Positions 54,612-63,671 of a DNA stretch of 64,000 nucleotides are shown piece by piece. Position 1 is the stretch's first letter. Every line of letters starts with the position of its first letter. The translations under genes were made by a program, and so were the position numbers. Under the pieces are notes generated by a model. The model saw only the letters and a program-made list of their open reading frames with translations, searched no databases and was not told the origin of the DNA. The DNA is from Vibrio harveyi NBRC 15634 = ATCC 14126 = KCTC 12724 (lineage in GTDB: Bacteria; Pseudomonadota; Gammaproteobacteria; Enterobacterales; Vibrionaceae), in assembly GCF_001591145.1 (NCBI RefSeq), contig NZ_BCUF01000015.1:42664-106663 (forward strand), given 5' to 3'.

Positions 54612-54639
54612 AAAGCCCTTTCCAACCGGAAAGGGCTTT
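54612..54639. terminator. Bidirectional terminator between LysR and ackA
   Basis: AAAGCCCTTTCC (54612-54623) pairs perfectly with GGAAAGGGCTTT (54628-54639). A-rich sequence upstream gives a T-run on the minus strand for ackA. Confidence 0.9.
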
Positions 54640-54666
54640 GACTTAGTTCCCAAAATTTTTGCCGTT

Positions 54667-55860
54667 TTACAGCAGTTCCACCGACTGTTGAGCGATAACC
54701 CACTCTTCATTGGTAGGAATAACTAGCGCTTTCGCACCAAGTAACTCAGATGTAGCAACAACACCTGCGTTACCAAATCGTGCATCTTCATTACCTTTCA
54801 CATCTTCAACAAAACCTAGAAGTTTTAGGTTGTTTAGGATTTCGCGACGAATTGGCATAGAGTTTTCGCCAATACCGCCAGTGAAGATGATGCCGTCGAA
54901 TGAATCAAGAGCAGCAAGGTAAGACGCGATGTATTTAGACACACGGTATGTGAATACTTGGAATGCTAGAGCAGCGCCTTCGTGACCTTCTTCCATCGCT
55001 TCCAAAATACCGCGTGCATCGCTTGTTAGACCAGAAACACCTAAGAAGCCAGAAGCTTTGTTCAATGAGTTGAACACTTTCTCTTGAGACCAACCTTTCT
55101 TCAGTAGGTACTCAATGATGCCTGGGTCAAGGTCACCACAACGTGTACCCATCATTAGACCAGACAGTGGCGTGAAGCCCATAGACGTATCTACAGATTC
55201 GCCGTTGTTGATTGCACAAACAGAAGCACCGTTACCAAGGTGAACAGAGATGAAGCTCGATTCTTCAACCGGCTTGTTAATCATCTTCGCAGCTTCGCGA
55301 CTTACAAAGTAGTGGCTAGTGCCGTGGAAGCCGTAACGACGGATGCCGAAGTCTGAGTAAAGCTCTTTCGCGATTGCACCAGTGTAAGCTTTTGCAGGCA
55401 TTGTTTGGTGGAAAGCAGTATCAAACACAGCAAACTGAGGTAGCTCAGGGAATGCCGCCATTGAAGCACGCATACCAATCGCATGAGCAAGGTTATGTAG
55501 AGGAGCCAAATCACTTAGCGCTTCTACGTCTGCAATAACAGACTCATCTAAACGGACCGTTTTGGTAAACTTCTCACCGCCGTGAACCACTCGGTGACCA
55601 ACAGCAACAACATCTTCAATTAATTTGTACTCTTTTACTAACTCAACTAGTTTTGCTACTGCAAGTTGATGGTGATTCTCATCGCCTTGAATAGCGTACT
55701 CAAATTTCTCACCGTTGAATTTCCAGCTCATACGAGCGTCTGATAGACCAAAGCATTCGCCCAGACCACTTAGCACAGCATCGCCAGATTGAGAGTCGAT
55801 TACTGCAAATTTTAGTGATGAGCTACCAGAGTTGATCACCAGTACAAACGAATTAGACAT
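54667..55860 (-). CDS. ackA: Acetate kinase
   Basis: The 397-residue cytoplasmic kinase interconverts acetyl phosphate and acetate with ATP. Motifs are VLVINSGSSSLKFAV at the N-terminus, GHRVVHGGEKF, FDTAFHQTMP, YGFHGTSHYFV and IFTGGIGENSMPIR. The length is standard. No pta gene adjoins, so this is probably a second-chromosome paralogue (AckA2) separate from the ackA-pta operon. GGAAAC precedes the ATG by about 8 bases. Confidence 0.95.
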   Translation of the reverse strand: MSNSFVLVINSGSSSLKFAVIDSQSGDAVLSGLGECFGLSDARMSWKFNGEKFEYAIQGDENHHQLAVAKLVELVKEYKLIEDVVAVGHRVVHGGEKFTKTVRLDESVIADVEALSDLAPLHNLAHAIGMRASMAAFPELPQFAVFDTAFHQTMPAKAYTGAIAKELYSDFGIRRYGFHGTSHYFVSREAAKMINKPVEESSFISVHLGNGASVCAINNGESVDTSMGFTPLSGLMMGTRCGDLDPGIIEYLLKKGWSQEKVFNSLNKASGFLGVSGLTSDARGILEAMEEGHEGAALAFQVFTYRVSKYIASYLAALDSFDGIIFTGGIGENSMPIRREILNNLKLLGFVEDVKGNEDARFGNAGVVATSELLGAKALVIPTNEEWVIAQQSVELL

Positions 55861-56160
55861 GAAATAGTTTCCTGTTGTGGAGCAGAGGTTGTAATTGCGC
55901 TTCCGCGCTGCGTACTTCTTGTTTGTGCCTTCTATTATTCAATAATTTTTTAATCTTTCAACTATCTTTTAGAGTTAGTTGTTCGTTTGCGTAAATTTTA
56001 TTGATCTACCGCAAGTTTAAAATTTATTTGAACCATGAAATATATCGACTCATTCAACTAAAGTGGAACCAGACACTTAAAAAACGTCAATAAATGAAGA
56101 ATAAAGCAAAAATATTACGAATTTTTTTGAATGAATTGGGCATGGATGAGCAGGGACAAA
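55861..56160. other. Intergenic region between ackA and deaD (about 300 bp)
   Basis: AT-rich sequence upstream of ackA must hold its promoter on the minus strand. No ORF or clear regulator site was recognised. Confidence 0.45.
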
Positions 56161-56185
56161 AAAGCCGAGCTAACTGCTCGGCTTT
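56161..56185 (-). terminator. Intrinsic terminator of deaD
   Basis: AAAGCCGAGC (56161-56170) pairs perfectly with GCTCGGCTTT (56176-56185); a T-run follows on the minus strand. Confidence 0.9.
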
Positions 56186-56223
56186 CAAATTCAACTATTT
56201 TTTAATGCAATAGTGTGCAGATA

Positions 56224-58155
56224 TTATGCTTCTTGTGAGCGACGACCACGGCCGTGACCACGTTCACCACGGTGTGCACCACGGTGGTCACCACCACGGT
56301 TACGATCGAAACGACGTTCGCCACCTTCACGGTTACCATCGCGGTTGCCATCACGGTTACCACGGAAGCCACCTTCGCGACGACCGCCTTCACGACGACC
56401 ACCTTCGCGGTTGCCATCACGGTTGCCACGGTAACCGCCGCCATCACGACGACCGCCATCGCGACGACCACCGTCACGGCGACCACCACGAGACTCACGG
56501 AAGTCATCAAAGTCACATACTACAGCACCAACATCTTGTTGACGGATACGTAGCTTGCTTAGCTTGTTCGCAGCATCTGAAGTCATTGCTTTAGGTAGCT
56601 GAACGAATGTATGACCTTGTGCTAGCTTGATTGCACCGATAGAGCCTTTACCTAGACCTAGTTCGTTTGCAAGAGCACCAACGATGTCTTTAACTTGAAC
56701 GCCTTGCTCGCGACCAACTTGAAGCTGGTAAGTATCCCAGTCTTGGTTGTTGAAGTTGCGACCACCGTCACGACCGCCTTCACGACGCTCTTTACGACGT
56801 TGCTTGTCACGCTCAATCGCTTCAATCATTGGGTCTTCGCCAATGTAGAATAGCGGGCGTTTACCTTGCTGACGCTTAAGAAGCATTGCAGCAAGCATTG
56901 TTGGGTCGATTTCTAGAGAAGTTTGTAGCTTCTCAACAAGCTCTGCGAACTTGTCTAGAGCTTTGTGCTCTTTCTCTGCTTCCAGTTCAGCCGCTAGCTT
57001 GTTTAGACGAGCTTCTGCAACTTGGTCACGTAGAGGAAGTTGGATTTCTTCCATAGATGACTTAGTTACGCGCTCGATAGTGCGAAGCATACGGATTTGG
57101 TTAGTGCGAACTAGAAGGATCGCTTTACCTTTACGTCCAGCACGACCAGTACGACCGATGCGGTGGATGTAAGACTCAACATCGAATGGGATGTCGTAGT
57201 TAAATACGTGAGTAATACGTGGAACATCAAGACCACGTGCAACAACGTCAGTTGCAACTAGGATATCGATAACACCTTGTTTGATGTGATCAACAGTACG
57301 TTCACGTAGAGACTGAGGAATATCACCGTGTAGTGCAGCAGCTTTAAAGCCACGTGCAGATAGCCAATCAGCTAGACGCTCAGTGTCTTGACGAGTACGT
57401 ACGAATACGATTGACGCGTCAGTTTCTTCAGTTTCAAGAAGACGAGACATAGCTTCATCTTTCTCTACACCCTTCACTACCCAGAACTGTTGTTGAACTT
57501 TGTCTACAGTGTGGTTTTTACCAGCAACGTCGATAGTTACAGGATCACGTAGGAAACGCTCAACAATGTTTTTAAGCATTGGAGGCATAGTTGCAGAGAA
57601 AAGAACGCGCTGTGCAGATTCCGGAGCGTGCTCCATGATTGCAGTTACGTCGTCCACGAAACCCATGTTTAGCATTTCGTCCGCTTCATCAAGTACGAAA
57701 GTGCTAACTTCGTCTAGATGCAGACGTTCACGGTTGATAAGGTCTTGTACACGACCAGGAGTACCAACTACTACGTGTGCACCGTTTTTAAGTGCACGCA
57801 TTTGATCTACGATAGATGCACCACCGTAGATTTCTAAAACTTTAAGACCCTTGATGTTTTTACCAAGGTTCTTCATCTCAGCCGCAACCTGAATCGCTAG
57901 CTCACGTGTTGGAGCAAGTACGATTGCTTGTGGTTTACGTTGGTCAAGATCAAGCTTGTTTAGAAGAGGCAGAGAGAATGCTGCCGTTTTACCTGTACCC
58001 GTCTGTGCTTTACCCAGCGCGTCAGCACCTTCCAACAGGTGTGGGATTGCCGCAGCCTGAATTGGAGTTGGTGACACGAAACCCATTCCGTCTAGAGCAG
58101 AAAGGATAGAATCATTCAGAGATAAATCGCTGAATTGAATAACAGAATCTTGCAT
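56224..58155 (-). CDS. deaD: DEAD-box ATP-dependent RNA helicase DeaD/CsdA
   Basis: The 643-residue cold-shock and ribosome-assembly helicase has the Q motif near residues 9-35 (TPIQAAAIP). It also has Walker A (AQTGTGKTAAF), PTRELAIQ, DEADEMLNMGF, SATMPPM, the C-lobe VATDVVARGLDVPRI and HRIGRTGRAG. A CsdA-type RNA-binding domain follows (about 480-555, GALANELGLGKGSIGAIKL). The C-terminus is an Arg/Gly/Asp-rich low-complexity tail (about 560-643) made of GGRRDGG and RGNRDGNREGG units. It is divergent from rnb, a fitting pair of RNA-metabolism genes. Confidence 0.96.
   Translation of the reverse strand: MQDSVIQFSDLSLNDSILSALDGMGFVSPTPIQAAAIPHLLEGADALGKAQTGTGKTAAFSLPLLNKLDLDQRKPQAIVLAPTRELAIQVAAEMKNLGKNIKGLKVLEIYGGASIVDQMRALKNGAHVVVGTPGRVQDLINRERLHLDEVSTFVLDEADEMLNMGFVDDVTAIMEHAPESAQRVLFSATMPPMLKNIVERFLRDPVTIDVAGKNHTVDKVQQQFWVVKGVEKDEAMSRLLETEETDASIVFVRTRQDTERLADWLSARGFKAAALHGDIPQSLRERTVDHIKQGVIDILVATDVVARGLDVPRITHVFNYDIPFDVESYIHRIGRTGRAGRKGKAILLVRTNQIRMLRTIERVTKSSMEEIQLPLRDQVAEARLNKLAAELEAEKEHKALDKFAELVEKLQTSLEIDPTMLAAMLLKRQQGKRPLFYIGEDPMIEAIERDKQRRKERREGGRDGGRNFNNQDWDTYQLQVGREQGVQVKDIVGALANELGLGKGSIGAIKLAQGHTFVQLPKAMTSDAANKLSKLRIRQQDVGAVVCDFDDFRESRGGRRDGGRRDGGRRDGGGYRGNRDGNREGGRREGGRREGGFRGNRDGNRDGNREGGERRFDRNRGGDHRGAHRGERGHGRGRRSQEA
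56229..56500. repeat. In-frame tandem repeats encoding the RGG-like tail of DeaD
   Basis: Units of about 9-27 bases recur (CACGACGACCGCCATC-like on the plus strand), encoding GRRDGG and GNRDGN steps. Length variation between strains is to be expected. The repeats also create long spurious ORFs in other frames. Confidence 0.75.
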
Positions 58156-58534
58156 TGGGATCCTACTTAATTAAACAAAAAAACAGTCCCATATGCTCTT
58201 CCAATTCGATACTGATCCATCCAATTACTAAATCCGTTCAGACAGGAGCTAGTACAGTACACAACCGCGATAAGCCATTAGGGACGACTAAGGGAGGCGG
58301 ATTATTCCTTAAATGCATAAAAAAAGCTAGAAAAAATTGAATTACATCACAATTTATTCTCACTAATGGTATTATTCGCATAAATTTCCACCTCTCCCCC
58401 CATTCTCCGGAGAGAAAAGCACCAACAAGCTGTTCAATTCATCAATAATTCACAGCGAATTTCTGTGCTTTAGGTAGTAATAATAGTGCGCAATGATTAT
58501 AGTGTGCCCAATTCCAACGGTAAGTTAAGAAAAG
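58156..58534. other. Divergent deaD/rnb promoter region (379 bp)
   Basis: No ORF is supported. Cold-shock helicase mRNAs commonly have long leaders and this space would allow one; no specific cold-box sequence was identified. AT-rich stretches near 58330-58390 fit an rnb promoter. Confidence 0.45.
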
Positions 58535-60538
58535 ATGTTTCAAGATAACCCGCTATTAGCTCAGCTTAAGCAGCAAATCCAAGAAAACCTGCCTAAAAAA
58601 GAAGGCTCAATCAAAGCAACCGATAAAGGCTTTGGCTTCCTGGAAGTGGACAGTAAAACCAGCTTCTTCATCCCACCTGCGTACATGAAAAAGTGCATGC
58701 ACGGCGACAAAGTCGTTGCCATCATCCGCACTGAAAACGAACGTGAAGTCGCAGAACCACAAGAACTGCTAGAACAAGCCGTAACTCGCTTTATTGGTCG
58801 AGTAAAAATGTTCAAAGGCAAGCTAAACGTAGCTCCTGATCACCCACAGCTTAAAAAGCTTTCTCTTAAAGCAAAACTAAAGAAAGGTCTAAAACCTGAC
58901 GAATTTGCTGAAGGTGACTGGGTTGTCGCGCATCTTATTCGTCACCCACTTAAAGGTGATAACACTTTCTTCGTAGAAATTTCGGAGAAGATTACCGATT
59001 CAAACGACAAGATCGCGCCTTGGTGGGTAACGCTTGCTCAGAATGATCTACCAAACTCTGAGCCAGCAGGCATCGAGAACTGGGAACTGAAAGACGACGC
59101 CGATCTAGAACGCGTAGACATGACACACGTTCCTTTCGTAACTATCGATGGTGAATCAACCAAAGATATGGACGATGCACTTTACGCGAAGAAAACAGAA
59201 TCTGGTGATTTCGAACTGACTATCGCAATCGCAGACCCAACAGCGTACATCACACCTGAAGATGATATGGATAAAGTGGCGCGTGAACGTGGCTACACTA
59301 TCTACTTACCAGGTCGTAACATCCCAATGCTACCTCGTGATCTAGCGGACAACCTATGTTCTCTAATTGAAGGGGAAGTCCGCCCCGCTATCTGCTGCAC
59401 AGTGACAGTAAATAAAGAAGGCGTGATTGGTGATGACATCAACTTCTTTGCAGCGAACATTAAATCACACGCTCGCCTAGCTTACGATCACGTATCAGAC
59501 TGGTTAGAAAACGGCAGTTCAGACGTATGGCAACCGTCGGAAGAGATCGCGACTATCGTACGCGACCTATTCGACTTCTCTCGCGCTCGTGCTGAATGGC
59601 GTGAAAAGAATGCCGTGGTATTCCCAGATCGCCCTGACTACCGCTTCGAACTAAGCGAAGACAACGACGTTGTTGCAATCCATGCTGACATGCGTCGCAG
59701 CGCAAACCGCCTAGTTGAAGAATCTATGATCACGGCAAACATCTGTGCGGGTCGTACGCTACGTGAAAAGTTCGAAACGGGTGTATTCAATACGCATGCT
59801 GGCTTCAAAGCTGAGAAGATTGAAGAAGTGGTTGAACTGGTAAACCCAGAAGGCGCACTAGAGTTCACTGCTGAATCTATCGCGACACTAGAAGGCTTCG
59901 CAGCGCTTCGCCGTTGGTTGGGTGAGCAAGAGACTTCTTACCTAGATAACCGTATCCGTAAGTTCCAAACGTACAGCGAAGTGGGCAATCAACCTCTTCC
60001 TCACTATGCAATGGGTCTTGATATCTACGCAACTTGGACTTCACCAATTCGTAAATACGGTGACATGATCAACCACCGCATGCTGAAAGCCGTGATTTTG
60101 AACAAAGAACCGGTTCAAAAGCCAGACGATGAAGTGGGCGAAGAGCTAGCTCTACACCGTAAACACCACAAAATTGCCGAGCGAAACGTGTCTGATTGGC
60201 TATACGCACGCACTCTTGCAGACGAGCCGAACAAGCAAACGTGTTTCACAGGTGAGATTTTCGATATTAATCGTGCCGGAGCACGTGTTCGACTTCTCGA
60301 AAATGGCGCAGCAGCCTTTATTCCTGGTAGCTTGATTCTTGATAATAAAGAAAGAATTGAGTGTAACGGCGACAACGGTACCATTTCTATCGATAAAGAA
60401 GTGGTATACAAGTTAGGTGATACATTGGAAATCGTTCTAGCAGACGTGAACCAAGAGAACCGCAGCATCGTTGCAAAGCCGACCCAGGTATTCGCTGATA
60501 AACCAGCGCCACAAACAGAAGAAACTGTGAGTGAATAA
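58535..60538 (+). CDS. rnb: Exoribonuclease II
   Basis: The 667-residue enzyme degrades RNA 3' to 5'. N-terminal cold-shock domains come first ([18 protein letters not shown] near residue 30). The RNB catalytic domain follows, with its acidic cluster in [18 protein letters not shown] and [20 protein letters not shown]. The [17 protein letters not shown] region reads [17 protein letters not shown], and an S1 domain ends the protein (about 555-640, [20 protein letters not shown]). The length is typical of RNase II rather than the longer RNase R. The start ATG lies at 58535 after AAGTTAAG. A strong terminator follows. Confidence 0.94.
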   Translation: MFQDNPLLAQLKQQIQENLPKKEGSIKATDKGFGFLEVDSKTSFFIPPAYMKKCMHGDKVVAIIRTENEREVAEPQELLEQAVTRFIGRVKMFKGKLNVAPDHPQLKKLSLKAKLKKGLKPDEFAEGDWVVAHLIRHPLKGDNTFFVEISEKITDSNDKIAPWWVTLAQNDLPNSEPAGIENWELKDDADLERVDMTHVPFVTIDGESTKDMDDALYAKKTESGDFELTIAIADPTAYITPEDDMDKVARERGYTIYLPGRNIPMLPRDLADNLCSLIEGEVRPAICCTVTVNKEGVIGDDINFFAANIKSHARLAYDHVSDWLENGSSDVWQPSEEIATIVRDLFDFSRARAEWREKNAVVFPDRPDYRFELSEDNDVVAIHADMRRSANRLVEESMITANICAGRTLREKFETGVFNTHAGFKAEKIEEVVELVNPEGALEFTAESIATLEGFAALRRWLGEQETSYLDNRIRKFQTYSEVGNQPLPHYAMGLDIYATWTSPIRKYGDMINHRMLKAVILNKEPVQKPDDEVGEELALHRKHHKIAERNVSDWLYARTLADEPNKQTCFTGEIFDINRAGARVRLLENGAAAFIPGSLILDNKERIECNGDNGTISIDKEVVYKLGDTLEIVLADVNQENRSIVAKPTQVFADKPAPQTEETVSE

Positions 60539-60553
60539 TACCGATTGAAGTTT

Positions 60554-60580
60554 AAAGGCGCTCAATGGAGCGCCTTTTTT
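60554..60580 (+). terminator. Strong intrinsic terminator of rnb
   Basis: AAAGGCGCTC (60554-60563) pairs perfectly with GAGCGCCTTT (60568-60577), followed by TTT. Confidence 0.9.
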
Positions 60581-60609
60581 ATATGTCATGCAAAAAGATA
60601 AGAACGAAT

Positions 60610-61404
60610 ATGCCGAACATTGAGATCATTCGCTTTAATCACTTCACTGCCCGCAAAAGTGAACGCTACACCGCCACTCACAATGGCTTATATGTTGTTG
60701 AAGAAGGCTCACTCATCATTAACCAACCAAGTGGTGAGCAAATTGAATTAAACGCAGGAGACTTCACTCTATATAATTCTGCAGACCTACGCAGCGCTGA
60801 AGCTAAGCCCGGAGTGTTTAAAGCACTCGCGCTTGTGTTTGATATTGGCTTGTTTAGCGAGTTTAAATCTACGCATCCAGGCGTACAATCAGAGACAGAA
60901 GAGCGTCGCTTCTACCCTTTCTCTTCAGAAAGCCAATCATCAATTGTAAAGCTTAAAGACACGTTAATTCAGTTAGCAGACAATAAAGCGCCACAATACG
61001 CCCAAGGTCATATTGCGCTTTCCTTGTTATCACTGATGGTTGAAGTACAGCCGGACATCTTATCGATCATTGATGACGCAAGCAGTCTCACTGCCTCTCA
61101 GAAGGCAATTAAGTACATTGAAAAGAACATCGAGAAAGACATCACGTTGGAAGCGCTAGCAACACACATGAGCATGTCTATCGCGACATTGAAACGCAGA
61201 CTGGCAGCAGAAAACCTTTCGTTCTCGCACATTTTGAAGGTGAAACGCATCAACCACGCAGCAACACAGCTGCGAGTGTCACAAAAGTCGATTACTCAAA
61301 TTGCATTTGAATCCGGCTTTAAGAGCGCCGCACACTTTAGTACTGCGTTTAAATCGATTTATAGCATTACACCAAAAGAATTTCGTAGCCAAATCGCAAA
61401 GTAA
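60610..61404 (+). CDS. AraC-family transcriptional regulator
   Basis: The start at MPNIEIIRFNHF (264 residues) is preferred; a longer frame begins inside the rnb terminator. The N-terminal half is a cupin-like ligand domain (VVEEGSLIINQPSGEQIELN, AGDFTLYNS). The C-terminal half has two helix-turn-helix motifs: LEALATHMSMSIATLKRRLA, then KSITQIAFESGFKSAAHFST, with the AraC signature FKSIYSITPKEFR. The length and layout recall ToxT/GadX-like activators. The target and ligand are unknown. It is convergent with a DUF3024 gene. Confidence 0.9.
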   Translation: MPNIEIIRFNHFTARKSERYTATHNGLYVVEEGSLIINQPSGEQIELNAGDFTLYNSADLRSAEAKPGVFKALALVFDIGLFSEFKSTHPGVQSETEERRFYPFSSESQSSIVKLKDTLIQLADNKAPQYAQGHIALSLLSLMVEVQPDILSIIDDASSLTASQKAIKYIEKNIEKDITLEALATHMSMSIATLKRRLAAENLSFSHILKVKRINHAATQLRVSQKSITQIAFESGFKSAAHFSTAFKSIYSITPKEFRSQIAK

Positions 61405-61442
61405 CGCTTGATACGTTACGCATTAGCAGATAGAGAAACCTG

Positions 61443-61799
61443 TTAATCCCAGAAACACGCTTGAGGATCGCTTTCTAATTCGGCGAGAAGCACCTCAAGC
61501 GTCTCACTACTTGGTAGCTTTTCATAAGGCACCCACATCAACTCCTCTCCACGATATGTAGGCACATAGAAACACCAAAGTTGAGTGTTGGCATCAAATA
61601 GAATTTTAGCGATGGGAGACGTGTATTCACTGTGTTGTGAATCAAGTAAGAAGTGTGCGTGATAAAGCTCTACACCGTTCTCTATGGGCTCGTATAAACA
61701 CTTCCCTATCGCTTCTACTGGCAAATTGACATTACGCCTAGCGCAGAGCGTTTGAACCAACTTGTGCAAGCGACTGGTCGCCATTTGAGACACGGACAT
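61443..61799 (-). CDS. DUF3024-type small protein, 118 residues
   Basis: The soluble protein has alternating strands rich in Trp and Tyr (VELYHAHFLLDSQ, PIAKILFDANTQLWCFYVPT, ELMWVPYEKLP), a pattern I associate with DUF3024, common in Vibrio. Function is unknown. GGAGTACGCTC lies before the ATG. It is a single gene between the AraC regulator and pstS. Confidence 0.7.
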   Translation of the reverse strand: MSVSQMATSRLHKLVQTLCARRNVNLPVEAIGKCLYEPIENGVELYHAHFLLDSQHSEYTSPIAKILFDANTQLWCFYVPTYRGEELMWVPYEKLPSSETLEVLLAELESDPQACFWD

Positions 61800-62031
61800 G
61801 AGCGTACTCCTGATATGTTGTTCTTAGTATATACCCAAGTGCCTGAGAGAGGCAGAAATCACCATCGGGGCATGCGCCCGCTCAAACATAGAATAACACC
61901 CCATCTGATGCCGAAAAGCTAACTGTGTCACCTCTTTCGTTTCAAATCAGTAAAATCCACTCATCCTACATTACTGATAGTTATCAACTTAAAGTGAGTG
62001 CAATCGATCTTTCGCTATGGATATCAACGAC

Positions 62032-62065
62032 CATTCACAAAAGTGTAACCTGAACGAAATATGAT
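62032..62065 (+). promoter_or_regulatory. PhoB-dependent promoter of pstS (Pho box plus -10)
   Basis: CATTCACAAAAGTGTAAC (62032-62049) matches the 18-base Pho box in about 12 positions, with the second half GTGTAAC strong. Ten bases later comes the -10 hexamer TATGAT (62060-62065). That is the fixed spacing at PhoB-activated promoters lacking a -35. The downstream gene is pstS. Confidence 0.7.
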
Positions 62066-62098
62066 GAGCGCTGCTTTATACCGTATTTGGAGTTAAAT

Positions 62099-62926
62099 AT
62101 GTTACGTCTTTCTGTGGCGACCTTACTAGCCATGGCTTTGTCTCTTCCTTCTGCTATGGCAAAAGAAGTCAACATTTCAGGTTCTACCTCTGTGGCACGC
62201 GTAATGGATGTACTGGCTGAAGAATATAATAAAACGCACCCTGACGATTACATTGCAGTACAGGGCATTGGATCAAGCGCTGGTATCACTATGGTGAACA
62301 AGGGCGTAGTTGAAATTGGAATGAGCTCACGTTATCTAACAGAAAGCGAGAAAGGCGAAGATCTCAACGTATTCCCTATCGCTTATGATGGTCTTGCTGT
62401 TGTCGTTAACCGCACTAACTCTGTAACTAACCTTTCGGAACAACAACTGTTTAATATCTACAAAGGTAAAATCGACAACTGGAAACAGGTGGGTGGATCA
62501 GACCAACCTATCGCCGTTGTAACGCGTGAAGCCTCTTCTGGCTCTCGTTACAGCTTTGAAAGCTTGCTAGGTCTCACTAAGATCATCAACGACCGTTTGG
62601 TATCAGACATCAATCCGAACAACTTGGTGGTAAACAGCAACAGTATGGTAAAAACCATTGTGAACCATAACCCACACGCTATTGGTTTTATCTCGGTAGG
62701 CTCGGTTGATCGCTCTGTAAAAGCCATTCAGTTTGAAGGTACAGACCCAACCGCAACTAACATCGCTAACCACAGCTACAAACTCGCTCGTCCATTCTTA
62801 GTTTTGTACAAAGTGGATGGTTTAGATAAAGCAGGTAAAGACTTCGTGAAGTTTTTGAAATCGGAGCAAGGTCAAAAAGCGATTGCAGATTACGGCTACA
62901 CCCCAGTAAAAAGCTTTAATCAATAA
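62099..62926 (+). CDS. pstS: Periplasmic phosphate-binding protein (PstS-type)
   Basis: The 275-residue protein has a signal peptide (MLRLSVATLLAMALSLPSAMA). The PstS fold has phosphate loops ISGSTSVARVMDVLAEEY, GIGSSAGITMV and TREASSGSRYSFE. The ATG at 62099 has GGAG 7 bases upstream. It delivers phosphate to an ABC importer, but no pstCAB genes follow; a terminator and a convergent gene do. It is therefore an orphan or second phosphate receptor, probably induced by low phosphate through the Pho promoter just upstream. Confidence 0.92.
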   Translation: MLRLSVATLLAMALSLPSAMAKEVNISGSTSVARVMDVLAEEYNKTHPDDYIAVQGIGSSAGITMVNKGVVEIGMSSRYLTESEKGEDLNVFPIAYDGLAVVVNRTNSVTNLSEQQLFNIYKGKIDNWKQVGGSDQPIAVVTREASSGSRYSFESLLGLTKIINDRLVSDINPNNLVVNSNSMVKTIVNHNPHAIGFISVGSVDRSVKAIQFEGTDPTATNIANHSYKLARPFLVLYKVDGLDKAGKDFVKFLKSEQGQKAIADYGYTPVKSFNQ

Positions 62927-62939
62927 AACGCAGACACAA

Positions 62940-62969
62940 AAAAAGAGAGCCAATTTCGGCTCTCTTTTT
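62940..62969. terminator. Bidirectional terminator between pstS and the MaoC-like gene
   Basis: AAAAAGAGAGCC (62940-62951) pairs perfectly with GGCTCTCTTTTT (62958-62969), giving T-runs on both strands. Confidence 0.92.
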
Positions 62970-62990
62970 CGTTTGAATCTTTGAATTCGA

Positions 62991-63671
62991 TTAGAAGTGC
63001 AATTGAATCACTGAAACAACTACAGCACCAGGTCGACGTACGCCTTCAATTTCTACTTTGATTTCACGCTCAATCTCAAGACCTTTCTTAATTGGCGTAA
63101 TTTTAGTTAGCGTACTTGATGCACGTACGTTGTTGCCCGCTTTTACTGGGTAAGGGAAACGTACTTGGTTCAAACCTAGGTTCACCACTAGTTTTGCTGT
63201 TGGGAACATTGGTTTTTCTGGATCCACAGAATCTGTCAACTTAGGCAACAGCGCTAGTGTTAGGAAGCCATGTGCAATCGTTGTTTTGAATGGAGATTCA
63301 GAAGCCGCACGCTCTGGATCTGTATGAATCCATTGCATATCTTCGGTTACAGAACCAAATTGATTAATGCGCTCTTGAGATACGTGAACCCAATCACCTA
63401 CATGGATCACTTCACCCACCTTCTCGCTTAGCTCATTAAATAGAACTTGCGCTTCAGGCTTTAGCACGATTGGCTCAGGTTGAGGAATCACCTCTTCGTT
63501 TACCGCTGGTTGCTGGTGATCGCGAACTTTAGAAAATAGGAAGCTGCTTTGTGCTCGACCTAAGAAGTCACTCCAGTAATCGCGTAGCGTTGGAGACATC
63601 CAATTCATAAACTCTGATTGGTGAGCAGAAATCGCACCAACTTTGTCTTTAAATAGATTCGTGACTTTCAT
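62991..63671 (-). CDS. MaoC-like (R)-specific enoyl-CoA hydratase family protein
   Basis: The 226-residue protein has a polar N-terminal extension (about 1-85) and a hot-dog hydratase domain. The domain shows VSQERINQFGSVTEDMQWIHTD, containing the catalytic Asp/His pair of R-hydratases (D-x-x-x-x-H), then TIAHGFLTLALLP. Such enzymes supply (R)-3-hydroxyacyl-CoA, for example to polyhydroxyalkanoate synthesis; a pha operon next door is common in Vibrio but lies outside this window if present. The N-terminal extension is not typical of PhaJ. Confidence 0.88.
   Translation of the reverse strand: MKVTNLFKDKVGAISAHQSEFMNWMSPTLRDYWSDFLGRAQSSFLFSKVRDHQQPAVNEEVIPQPEPIVLKPEAQVLFNELSEKVGEVIHVGDWVHVSQERINQFGSVTEDMQWIHTDPERAASESPFKTTIAHGFLTLALLPKLTDSVDPEKPMFPTAKLVVNLGLNQVRFPYPVKAGNNVRASSTLTKITPIKKGLEIEREIKVEIEGVRRPGAVVVSVIQLHF

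Noticed and set aside
56202..56594. Long frames on both strands over the deaD 3' end (Val/Thr- and His-rich)
   Set aside because: They are artefacts of the low-complexity repeats encoding the Arg/Gly tail of DeaD.
60115..60468. 117-residue minus-strand frame
   Set aside because: It is antisense inside rnb; its Ser/Arg-rich composition is a frame shadow.
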